34,324 nt of DNA. Origin: JBBDIP01 sp040880305. GTDB lineage: Bacteria; Bacillota; Sulfobacillia; Fermentithermobacillales; Fermentithermobacillaceae. The notes under the pieces are model-generated. The model had not been told where the DNA came from and made no database searches. It was given only the letters and a program-made list of their open reading frames with translations. The stretch spans positions 1 to 34,324 of the forward strand of contig JBBDIP010000023.1 of assembly GCA_040880305.1 (NCBI GenBank), given 5' to 3'. The position numbers and the translations under genes are program-made. Below are positions 1-7,197 of the stretch, in pieces; the stretch's first letter is position 1, and the number at the start of each line of letters is the position of its first letter.

Positions 1-716
1 ACCGGAATCCCCTCCCCAGGAAGAAACCCTGCTACATAACTATTGTAGCTTCTGATCCTGCTTCTTCCAAGAGGAACCCAACAGGACTCCCGGCTGGAAA
101 AACGCCCGAAATCCCCTCAACAACGCCACTTTTGAAGCGCTTTCCTAGGTTAGCAGACGTGTGCCAGGGGACAGACTACAAACAACACGAGGTTCCGGTC
201 TACTAGTCGGAAGCCATGTTACGGCAACTCGCGCTAACGGTGGTATGGTTCTCCGCATCACACTATCCGCGAGAAAAGTCTCTATCAAGGAATTGACGCC
301 GATAACCATGCATCCCCATCGGACGATGCCCTGCCAGAGTCCAACTGTCTGCGACCTAGCAGCGCGTCCCAGCGGAATGGCAATGAAGGAATGAGGCCAT
401 TGTTGGTCGAGCCCCAGGCTCTGTTCGCGACGGATACAGAAAGGCCTATACCTGCTTCTCGCCGGCGAACCCCTCGTATTCGATGTCCAGACTCTCGCAT
501 GTGTAGCTAGGAGATCTCGCAAGAGTGATACACCTGGCATCGACGATCCGTCTGAGGTGCCTTGCAGCGACCACGTGCAACGGAATCTCCCTGTCCTGGA
601 GCGATAATGTCCACTCGGAGGGACAGGGCAGACGCGGTCCGGACATGGCCATGCCGCCACTGTGCGCCTGCCCAGCCGGGGTGATTCCACCACCCGAGAG
701 CCCCTTTGAAGTCCAT
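1..716. other. Stretch without a supportable gene
   Basis: No reading frame here has a convincing start, ribosome binding site and protein-like composition. Short open stretches exist on both strands but look like chance. The frame of the downstream radical SAM gene stays open back to about 507, with a GTG at 525, but the peptide it would add (rich in Cys, Pro and Arg) does not resemble a protein domain. Many radical SAM proteins of this type carry an N-terminal cobalamin-binding domain, so decayed coding sequence for such a domain could lie here; I could not reconstruct one. Confidence 0.4.
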
Positions 717-1721
717 ATGCGAGCAAGTTGGGGATCGGGTACTACCCAGGTGAACTGTCTGCCGCTGCCAGATTTCACTGATCTTCCCCTTGAGAAGTAC
801 CTGACTCCGGAGACTATCCTTCCCCTGTACCCATCGCGGGGCTGCTACTGGGGAAAGTGCGCGTTCTGCTCAGTGCATGAACTGAACCCAGTGTTCTTGG
901 AGCGCGATGCTGATCAAGTGGCCCAGGACATGATAGCCCTGAACAAGAGGTTCGGGGCACACCATTTCTACATGTCGTGTGACGTTCTGTCCCCCAGATC
1001 AATGCTGTCCCTCGCGAAAACCCTCTCCGAAAAGGCCCCTGGCCTCAAATGGCAGTCTGAAGCAAGATTCGAGAAGGCTCTTACGGTCGACTCTATTCGA
1101 CAACTGGCCGATGGCGGTTGTGATCTGTTGAGATTTGGTTTGGAGTCTGGCTCCGAGAGTGTACTGCGGGACATGCGCAAAGGTACCGATCTCGAGACTG
1201 TCCGAACGATTCTAGGCGCGTGCAAGGAGAACAACATCCGTACGGCAGTTTACTGCATCGTTGGTTTCCCGACGGAGTCTGAGAAGGACTTAGGCAGAAC
1301 GGTGGAATTCCTAAAGGACATGAGAAGTGCCATCGACTATGTGGGCTTCCATCAGTTCATTCTCAACTCGGGTTCAGAGGTTAGCCTCAGGCCTTCAGAC
1401 TTCGGTGTCGAGCCGGCGGGATCTTTAAACCAGGTAACGTCCGAGAAGAACTACCGTGCTACGAGGGGAATGTCACCTTCAGTTCTGAAGGGCGTGTTCG
1501 AACGCGTCAAGAATGAGATCGGAGAGCTCATCTGCACCGAGATCCCGGTTGGTCCGGCACCAGTTGTGACCTGCATTAGTCAGGTGGAAACTTGCGGCAG
1601 GAAAGGAGCCACCGCTAGGCATCTGATGAAGAGACCAATACCTGAACTGGACGTCAGCATTGGTGATGTACTATGCGTGGATGGCTTGACGGGCGACATA
1701 ACAGTTGAAAGAAAGCAGTGA
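717..1721 (+). CDS. Radical SAM protein, probably N-terminally shortened
   Basis: A 334-residue product if started at ATG 717. Residues 41-51 hold the 4Fe-4S ligand cysteines C43, C48 and C51 in the sequence RGCYWGKCAFC. The spacing is CX4CX2C rather than the usual CX3CX2C. Later motifs fit the radical SAM barrel: LLRFGLESGSESVL (the Gly-Glu region contacting SAM) and CIVGFPTES. The stretch LPLPDFTDLPLEKYLTPE before the cluster is typical of proteins that normally have a cobalamin-binding domain upstream; no such domain is visible. The start is uncertain because no good SD precedes it and the frame stays open back to 507. The stop sits 1 nt before the MFS start, so the two genes are probably co-translated. 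A modifying enzyme paired with an exporter suggests peptide or small-molecule maturation, which is inference. Confidence 0.75.
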   Translation: MRASWGSGTTQVNCLPLPDFTDLPLEKYLTPETILPLYPSRGCYWGKCAFCSVHELNPVFLERDADQVAQDMIALNKRFGAHHFYMSCDVLSPRSMLSLAKTLSEKAPGLKWQSEARFEKALTVDSIRQLADGGCDLLRFGLESGSESVLRDMRKGTDLETVRTILGACKENNIRTAVYCIVGFPTESEKDLGRTVEFLKDMRSAIDYVGFHQFILNSGSEVSLRPSDFGVEPAGSLNQVTSEKNYRATRGMSPSVLKGVFERVKNEIGELICTEIPVGPAPVVTCISQVETCGRKGATARHLMKRPIPELDVSIGDVLCVDGLTGDITVERKQ

Positions 1722-1722
1722 C

Positions 1723-2985
1723 ATGCTCTTGAACCCAGAACCCAGAGTAAGCGGTTACCTGCGGCTATTCCGGAGCAGGGATTATTCCATGCTTTGGTTG
1801 GCAAGTATCGCGGCCGCTGCATCCGAAGTAGCCGTAGGAGTCACTGTGACATGGAGCACCTGGGAGACTACCGGCTCCGCCACCGCAGTAGGCCTGCTCA
1901 TCAGCGCAATCTCCATCCCGAGACTCATCCTTGAAACGCTCGTCGGCCGAATCGTGGACTCGAGCGACCGAAGAAAGCTGATGGTCGTGGGAGCGGTGGG
2001 GGTATCGGCTCTGTCTGTTGTCCTGGCGGTGTTGACTGAAGGGAACGGCGGGAGCAGGCTGCTTGGGACGCTATCGATTGTCTGGATGTTGCCGGCCTTC
2101 AGCATGCTTTTCAGCCGAGCGAGGTCGTCGTTGCTGCCAAGGCTGATTACTGAACAGGCAACCCTGGTCTCCGCCCAAGCGCTACTGAGGACAACAACCG
2201 AAGGGATATCGGTGCTGTCGGGGGTAGCGGCCATCCTGATCCCTATCGTGGGACGTGCCCCGATCATGGTCGCTGGGGTTATCCTGGCCCTTGTCGCCGC
2301 TCTGGTAGCCGGGCAGCTTTCACGCACGGACCAAGATCGGAATGGGCTCAAGACACTACTTCCATTGCGCCTATTCGAGGGCTCATTTGGTGAGCCACTG
2401 AAGACAATCAGAAGCAACAGGTTTCTAACCTGGTTTGTCGTTCTCGTGGCCCTGTCAAACGTGCCTCACAATGCGAATATGGCAATGCTCGTTCCCATGA
2501 GCGCGGAAAAGACGGGATTGGGAGCCCAAGGTTACGGTGCAGTCGAGATCGCGCTGAACCTCGGAGTCATCGCCGGTTACTTACTGGCTGGGCGGCTCCT
2601 ATCGCGCGGCAATCCGATGAATCTGGCCATCGCGGGCGTGGCGTGGAGCGCGCTCACTTCCACCTTAATTGCTGTCTCGTCCGACAGGCTAGCCGTCGTC
2701 GCGCTCTTTGGTGCCTACGGACTCAGCGAGGGCCTCTTCCTCCCAGCATACGCAAGGTTTGACCTGGAAGTCCGGGACGATCTACGAGGCAGAGTCAACG
2801 CGTTGTTCAACGTGATCGCGCTCCTTCTTACCCCCATCGCTCAAGTGGGCGCCGGGGCTCTATCCGATGCATTCGGACCTTCGACTCTTTATGGTTGGGC
2901 AGGCTTGGCATTGGCCATCGTGGCGGTTCTTGCACTGATGTCTCGCCCACGAATACGGGCAATGGACAGAGTGAAGGGATCCTAG
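1723..2985 (+). CDS. MFS transporter, probable drug or natural-product exporter
   Basis: A 420-residue, very hydrophobic protein with many predicted membrane helices. The N-terminus (YLRLFRSRDYSMLWLAS) and the loop GRIVDSSDRRKLM between helices 2 and 3 match the MFS_3/EntS-like group of drug and siderophore exporters. ATG 1723 begins one base after the radical SAM stop codon; the preceding AAAGAAAG is a weak SD, so translational coupling is likely. A TTG at 1705 is in frame but lacks an SD. The substrate cannot be read from sequence. Its close coupling to a radical SAM enzyme suggests export of that enzyme's product or self-protection, which is inference. Confidence 0.85.
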   Translation: MLLNPEPRVSGYLRLFRSRDYSMLWLASIAAAASEVAVGVTVTWSTWETTGSATAVGLLISAISIPRLILETLVGRIVDSSDRRKLMVVGAVGVSALSVVLAVLTEGNGGSRLLGTLSIVWMLPAFSMLFSRARSSLLPRLITEQATLVSAQALLRTTTEGISVLSGVAAILIPIVGRAPIMVAGVILALVAALVAGQLSRTDQDRNGLKTLLPLRLFEGSFGEPLKTIRSNRFLTWFVVLVALSNVPHNANMAMLVPMSAEKTGLGAQGYGAVEIALNLGVIAGYLLAGRLLSRGNPMNLAIAGVAWSALTSTLIAVSSDRLAVVALFGAYGLSEGLFLPAYARFDLEVRDDLRGRVNALFNVIALLLTPIAQVGAGALSDAFGPSTLYGWAGLALAIVAVLALMSRPRIRAMDRVKGS

Positions 2986-3007
2986 CAGGAGAAGGGAGAG
3001 CAGCTCT

Positions 3008-3134
3008 ATGCTTGATATCCGAGTACATCCGGAACCCGCTTCCCTCATACTTGACTTGTGCACCGTCCCCATGCAGCAGCAGTTGGGCATAATCGGTAGA
3101 ATCATCGAGCATACCGCTAGCAGGTCTGTATGGG
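3008..3134 (+). pseudogene. Possible third operon gene truncated by the IS element
   Basis: An ATG at 3008 follows an SD-like GGGAG about 9 nt upstream and lies 22 nt after the MFS stop. The frame encodes about 42 protein-like residues (MLDIRVHPEPASLILDL...) before running into the left end of the insertion sequence at 3135. Beyond that the frame continues only through IS DNA. The matching 3' part is not visible on the far side of the IS, where the GNAT gene lies on the opposite strand. If real, it is a truncated gene and the insertion was accompanied by loss or rearrangement of DNA. A chance frame is also possible. Confidence 0.35.
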
Positions 3135-3149
3135 CTAGCAGCCTGTGTG
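3135..3149 (+). repeat. IS terminal inverted repeat, left
   Basis: CTAGCAGCCTGTGTG, an exact reverse complement of the right end at 4660-4674. Confidence 0.85.
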
Positions 3150-3241
3150 CGAAATCGGCCTCAAAAGGGCGGCCACGTAGTGCTCAGGGGGTAATGGCTC
3201 CCCAGTTGAAGGGGAGGTTAGACTCGTCCTGTCCCCTTACC

Positions 3242-4599
3242 TCATCTTGCCGGGCTGAAGTTCACCCCTGCCCGGTACATCTTCCACAGATTGTGTGCCG
3301 CGCACGTCAATTTCCACATCGACCGTACCTTCTCCAGCCCCCGCAGCAAGAACTGCCTCAGCCCCGGCTCTTCTTTGATGAACCCGAACACCGGCTCCAC
3401 TGACTCCTGCCGTAACTTGTACCTCGCCCGTCCCCGTTTCGTCCTCAACTTCCGTCGCATCAGGTACTTCCGTGACGAGTTCTTGGGGATCCGCCCGCGT
3501 ATCGGCTGCTGCGTCCGCCACTCACTGTGTTTCACTTTCTCCGGAGGGATGAGAGCCTGGATCTTCTTGTCTTCGAGAAACCCTACATTGGCGTCGCTGT
3601 AATATCCGGCGTCGGCGCTCACTTCCTTAGGGCGCCGGCCGGTGTTCCCGACAACTTGCTCCACCTGCCCGGGGAGATACGTCGAGTCGTTGGCCTGGTT
3701 GCCCAAGTCCGCCGCCACGATGATGCGCGTTTCGGCGTCCACGGCAGCCTGGGCGTTGTACCCCTGGATGAACGCTTTGTCGCCGCTCACCATGATCCGC
3801 GAGTCCGGATCAGTGAAGTTCCGTTGGTCCCGGGGCCTCGGTTTGGCTGCCTCGGGATCTTTGGCCGGCTTGAAGGTCTTACCCTTTGACTCCGCTTCTT
3901 TCCTGCGCTCGCCCTGCTCCCTCTCGAATCTCTCCTTGGCCTCACGCTCCAGTTCGGCTTCGGCCTTCTTGATCGCCTCCAGCCGTTTCTCCGGAGTTGA
4001 CAGTTCCGGCGGCAATCTCCACCCCGAATCATCCCCGTACTCCTCGTCTTCCCGCCGGTCGGTCTCTTCCGCCTCCCTAAGCATCCGCTCTATCTCTTCC
4101 CGCAGCCGCTCTTCTTCCTTCTTCATGTAGGCGTAACTCATGGCGCTGTGCTTGGACGCGTTGGCCTTTATCTTCGTCCCGTCTATCGCCACCTGACCCA
4201 TCTTCACAAGCCCTGCCTCCGCCGCCATCCTCACTGTCTGCTCGAACAGCCCGCCCAGCGCATTGTGGTGACGCTTCCGAAACTCCGAGATGGTCCAGTG
4301 GTCAGGGTGCTGGTTCGCCGACAGGAACCGAAACCCCACGTCTTCGTACAGGGCTCTTTCTATCTTCCTTGAAGAACGGACACCCTTCATCAGCGCGTAG
4401 ACCCACACTCTCACCATCATCCGTGGGTCGTAAGGGGGGCGCCGCGGAGTTCATCGTAACTTGCGTAGATGCCCGAAAGGTCGAGACGTCCAACCACATC
4501 GTTCACAAAGTGGGCAGGATGATCCTTGGGCAGCCACTCGTTCAGGTCCACGGGAAACAGGAGCGCTTGGTCTGGTTGGTAATCCTTGAAAGTCTTCAT
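3242..4599 (-). pseudogene. IS1182-family DDE transposase, frameshifted
   Basis: The N-terminal 60 residues (MKTFKDYQPDQALLFPVDLN...) run from 4599 to a TGA at 4417; the remaining 392-residue frame begins at an ATG at 4420, overlapping that stop as ATGA. The family consensus RG.PPYDPRMMV is restored if one base is added in the run of six C (minus strand) near 4434-4439. The C-terminal frame holds the DDE-type motifs: DGTKIKANASK, SADAGYYSD, and EPVFGFIKEE followed by a basic helix. The first frame carries the DUF772-like N-terminus. The break could be a disabling mutation, a homopolymer sequencing error, or frameshifting or slippage on the C run. The gene is otherwise complete and the inverted repeats are intact, so the copy looks recent. 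Confidence 0.8.
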
Positions 4600-4659
4600 G
4601 GTCTATCCATTTCGACGCTGAAGCAGGAAAATCATGCCTGGCTCAGATATTCATTTACT

Positions 4660-4674
4660 CACACAGGCTGCTAG
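4660..4674 (-). repeat. IS terminal inverted repeat, right
   Basis: CACACAGGCTGCTAG on the plus strand, an exact reverse complement of the left end. Its last bases (plus-strand CTA at 4671-4673) are also the TAG stop codon of the GNAT gene. Confidence 0.85.
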
Positions 4675-5612
4675 TCCTTCAAGAACAGTTCCCACAGCCA
4701 GACTTCGTCGCGCCGGCCTTCCATGAACCGCTCCGTGAACCCGTAGCGAGGCAGGACGGATGCAATGGAACTCCTCGCTTCGCAAGTCACGGCCAGTTTG
4801 CCGGGCAGACCTCTCTCCGCGGCCACTTTGGCCGCTGCGGCGCCATATTCGCTGGCGATGGCAAGCGCGCCTCCGACCTCCCCAAACAGCGAAGAGATCT
4901 CTCCGTAGAGGACGGGCTGCTCTGAATGCTCGTCCACGAAGGTATCGCTCAAGGCGCCGCCGGCCACGATTTCTCCCGACGCATCGACGGCGACCCGGAG
5001 ATCCCGCGCCGCTATGACGCGCTCGACGTTGCCGGGAGTCACCTTCCACCAGGTGTAGTCGCTTCCTATGTAGGACATCTCTTTGGAGACGACCTGGTAG
5101 ACGGCCCCCGCGTCCTCTTTCGTGGCGTTGCGCAGGTGGAAAGAGCCAGTCGAGGCGGCTGAGTAAGCCGATCCGAGCCCGGCCAGGTCCGCATCGAGTT
5201 CTATGATGGGGACTACCGGTGCAAAGCCAAAGCTCCCGGCCAGACCCTGCGACTTTTGGTTGTCGCCGTCGATGGCGGCCCGGCAGACTCTCACCCCTCG
5301 CCTGTGTGCTCCCTCGATGGATGCGATGGTGAGGAGTCGACCGATCCCGCCGCGACGGAAGTCGCCGTGGACGCGGATGCCCTCGAACCAGGCCTCTTCA
5401 GGGGATAGGTAGCGGGCGTGGGTGACCCCCACGGGCTTTCCTGATGGCATGGCCACAGCCACATAGACGTCGCCGTCCCCCTGCGCCATCTCCCTGACCC
5501 AGTCTCCGTAGGCTTCGGCCACGTAGTCGCCCCATTCGAAAGTGTGGCGAGTGAATTCTTGTATGTACGGCTCGTCTTCGAGCCGGCCCGGGCGGATTAT
5601 GACGGTGTCCAT
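4671..5612 (-). CDS. GNAT-family N-acetyltransferase
   Basis: 313 residues, about twice a single GNAT domain. The N-terminal half (roughly residues 5-145) has the acetyl-CoA binding motif A, VHGDFRRGGIGRLL, near residue 85. The C-terminal half (roughly 158-310) starts again with FHLRNATKEDAGAV, typical of a GNAT first strand, and ends LPRYGFTERF, but lacks a clear Q/RxxGxG/A motif, so it is probably a degenerate second GNAT domain. ATG 5612 has AGGAGG 8 nt upstream, overlapping the yigZ stop codon, so yigZ and this gene form an operon. The acceptor substrate is unknown. The stop codon lies in the terminal CTAG of the neighbouring IS. Confidence 0.82.
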   Translation of the reverse strand: MDTVIIRPGRLEDEPYIQEFTRHTFEWGDYVAEAYGDWVREMAQGDGDVYVAVAMPSGKPVGVTHARYLSPEEAWFEGIRVHGDFRRGGIGRLLTIASIEGAHRRGVRVCRAAIDGDNQKSQGLAGSFGFAPVVPIIELDADLAGLGSAYSAASTGSFHLRNATKEDAGAVYQVVSKEMSYIGSDYTWWKVTPGNVERVIAARDLRVAVDASGEIVAGGALSDTFVDEHSEQPVLYGEISSLFGEVGGALAIASEYGAAAAKVAAERGLPGKLAVTCEARSSIASVLPRYGFTERFMEGRRDEVWLWELFLKD

Positions 5613-5624
5613 TGCTGCATCCTC

Positions 5625-6278
5625 CTAGTGTGTAAGAAGGGGGATATACTTGCCTTCTTCGAGCGTAGGCTGTGCCTTGCCCGAAGTGAGGTCCCTCACC
5701 CTGGCGACCAGCGCATCAACATCCTCTGGCGTAACGTAAGCCTTCACTGTGACCCTTTCGGTAAAGGCGGTGTCGATGATGCGGATGCCCCGCCCCTCCA
5801 GATCCCTTCGCAGTCTGCCGAACTGGTCGTAGTCTACTGTCACACAAAAGACCTGGTGAAAGACGTACTGGGCGACGCCGGCGGCGTCCAACGCGGCTGA
5901 TGCGGCCTTGCCGTAGGCGCGAAGAAGGCCTCCCGCGCCGAGCAGCGTGCCGCCAAAGTACCTGGTCACCACGCACGCAACGTTGCGGAGCCCGCGCTTT
6001 TTCAGGACCTCGAGCACCGGGTATCCGGCGGTCCCTTTGGGTTCGCCGTCGTCGCTGAGCCGCTCAAGCGGGGTCCCGGTCCCCACCGAGTAGGCGTAGA
6101 CGTTGTGTGTGGCGTCGGCGTATTTGCGGCGGACCGCCAACACGTAGATCTCGGCCTCTTCCGCGGCGAAAACAGGTGCGACGGTCCCTATGAAGCGGGA
6201 CCTTCGTGCCTCTATCTCGGCGGACGCTTCCTTTGCAGGGCTTACGAATTCCATGGAACCAATTGTCGCTTGTCGCAT
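5625..6278 (-). CDS. yigZ: YigZ/YvyE family protein (IMPACT, UPF0029 domain)
   Basis: 217 residues, the usual length for bacterial YigZ. Diagnostic motifs are SRFIGTVAPV near residue 25, THNVYAYSVG, RLSDDGEPKGTAGYPVLEVL and VVTRYFGGTLLGAGGLLRAYG, all in the N-terminal IMPACT domain; the C-terminal part is the ferredoxin-like DUF1949 region (FGRLRRDLEGRGIRI...). The family is related to eukaryotic IMPACT and has been linked to translation and stress, but its biochemical role is not settled. ATG 6278 has only a weak SD; ATG 6254 (MEFVSP) is an alternative start. It is first in a two-gene operon with the GNAT gene and divergent from the SIMPL gene. Confidence 0.92.
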   Translation of the reverse strand: MRQATIGSMEFVSPAKEASAEIEARRSRFIGTVAPVFAAEEAEIYVLAVRRKYADATHNVYAYSVGTGTPLERLSDDGEPKGTAGYPVLEVLKKRGLRNVACVVTRYFGGTLLGAGGLLRAYGKAASAALDAAGVAQYVFHQVFCVTVDYDQFGRLRRDLEGRGIRIIDTAFTERVTVKAYVTPEDVDALVARVRDLTSGKAQPTLEEGKYIPLLTH

Positions 6279-6372
6279 CCTGGCGAGTCAAGAAGGATGG
6301 GCCAAAGGATGGAACAGGTTCGCCCTTCCATCGTCTGACTCCATGAGCGCGCGCAAGATAGGAGTGACCCCA

Positions 6373-7104
6373 GTGAACAGGAACTTAAGGAATACTCTCA
6401 TTGCCGGCAGTCTGGTGATCGCGCTGGCGATCGCGTTCGTCTCAGTGCTTCCGGAAAAGGCAAGTGCAGAGGACGTTAAGCAAAGGCTGATTTCAGTCAC
6501 CGGCGAGGCTAAGTTGGAAGTCAAGCCGGACATGGCCACCCTGAGTTTCGGGACGGAGAACACGGCGGCCGACGCCCAGACCGCCCAGCGCGAGAACAGC
6601 CTCAAGATGAGCGCCGTTATCGATGCTCTTTACGCAAGCGGGATCTCCAAGGATGACATACAGACTTCCAACTTCAACCTGTCGCCGGTCTACGAGTGGC
6701 AGGGTGAGAAGACCCAGAAGCAGGTCCTGGTCGGATACCGCTGCAGCAACACGGTCACCGTCAGGCTGAAGGACATCGGCAAGGTCGGCCTGGTGATCGA
6801 CTCGGCGACCACGGTCGGAGCCACCAACGTGTACGGTATCACTTTCGGCCTTCAGAATCCGGACGCCTACAGGCCCACGATTCTGGCGGCTGCCGTAAAC
6901 GACGCTAAGGCAAAGGCCGACATCATGGCCTCCGCCGCAGGCTACAAGGTAACCGGTGTGCAGACGATGTCCGACGGCTACACCTCTGTCGTGCCGGTTA
7001 GGGGAAGCGCCAGCTACATGAAGTCAATGGCGGATACTTCGGTGCCCATCGAGGCGGGTTCGGTCACAATCACGGCTACAGTGAGGATCGACTACACGTT
7101 CTAG
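6373..7104 (+). CDS. Secreted SIMPL-domain (DUF541) protein
   Basis: GTG 6373 is chosen because TAGGAGTGA lies 8 nt upstream; the product is 243 residues. The first 32 residues form a classic signal peptide (MNRNLRNT, hydrophobic core LIAGSLVIALAIAFVSVL, then KASAED with a likely cut after ASA). The mature part is one SIMPL domain: ISVTGEAKLEVKPDMATLSFG, DIQTSNFNLSPVYEWQ, GYRCSNTVTVRLKDI, and a C-terminal SVTITATVRIDYTF. The family includes periplasmic and outer-envelope proteins such as BP26 and YggE; some protect against oxidative stress, but no enzymatic activity is established. Earlier in-frame ATGs (6190, 6343) lack an SD and would hide the signal peptide. Confidence 0.87.
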   Translation: MNRNLRNTLIAGSLVIALAIAFVSVLPEKASAEDVKQRLISVTGEAKLEVKPDMATLSFGTENTAADAQTAQRENSLKMSAVIDALYASGISKDDIQTSNFNLSPVYEWQGEKTQKQVLVGYRCSNTVTVRLKDIGKVGLVIDSATTVGATNVYGITFGLQNPDAYRPTILAAAVNDAKAKADIMASAAGYKVTGVQTMSDGYTSVVPVRGSASYMKSMADTSVPIEAGSVTITATVRIDYTF

Positions 7105-7108
7105 GTAG

Positions 7109-7197
7109 GCACGAGCAGAGCGATAGCGGCGCTCGTGCCGCGTCGCAAGCAAAAGCAAAGCTTTTGCGAGATGACATTCTGCTTCCGATTGTTAAGT
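7109..7197 (+). repeat. Two-hairpin intergenic repeat, copy A
   Basis: This shares a layout and most of its sequence with 15843-15932. Hairpin 1 has stem GCACGAGC/GCTCGTGC (7109-7116 and 7131-7138) around the conserved loop AGAGCGATAGCGGC. Hairpin 2 has stem GCAAAAGC/GCTTTTGC (7149-7156 and 7160-7167) with loop AAA. A conserved tail GCGAGATGACATTC and ATTGTT follows. It begins right after the SIMPL stop codon, and its 3' end contains the stop codon of the convergent methyltransferase gene. Confidence 0.85.

Larger units (their letters stand above)
3135..4674 (-). mobile_element. IS1182-family insertion sequence
   Basis: The element is about 1,540 bp with perfect 15-bp terminal inverted repeats, CTAGCAGCCTGTGTG at 3135-3149 and its complement at 4660-4674. 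It encloses a transposase on the minus strand. Its length and transposase type fit IS1182. The outermost CTAG occurs at both ends and could be either the tip of the inverted repeat or a palindromic CTAG target duplication; no other direct repeat flanks the element (GGG left, TCC right). The right tip overlaps the stop codon of the GNAT gene. A second copy of GCTAGCAG lies just outside the left end at 3116. Confidence 0.85.

Noticed and set aside
148..166. Sequence resembling the IS terminal repeat (TTAGCAGACGTGTGC)
   Set aside because: It matches 12 of 15 positions, but there is no second end or transposase nearby, so chance is likely.
395..601. Decayed cobalamin-binding domain upstream of the radical SAM gene
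   Set aside because: One frame gives a peptide with a faintly suitable DPSEVP segment, but no alignment to the domain could be defended.
3008..3403. Full 131-residue plus-strand frame after the MFS gene
   Set aside because: Everything after 3134 is IS DNA, partly antisense to the transposase; only the first 42 residues are considered.
4417..4440. Canonical -1 programmed frameshift heptamer in the transposase
   Set aside because: The C run does not form an X XXY YYZ heptamer in the zero frame and no clear stimulatory structure was seen, so the cause of the shift is left open.
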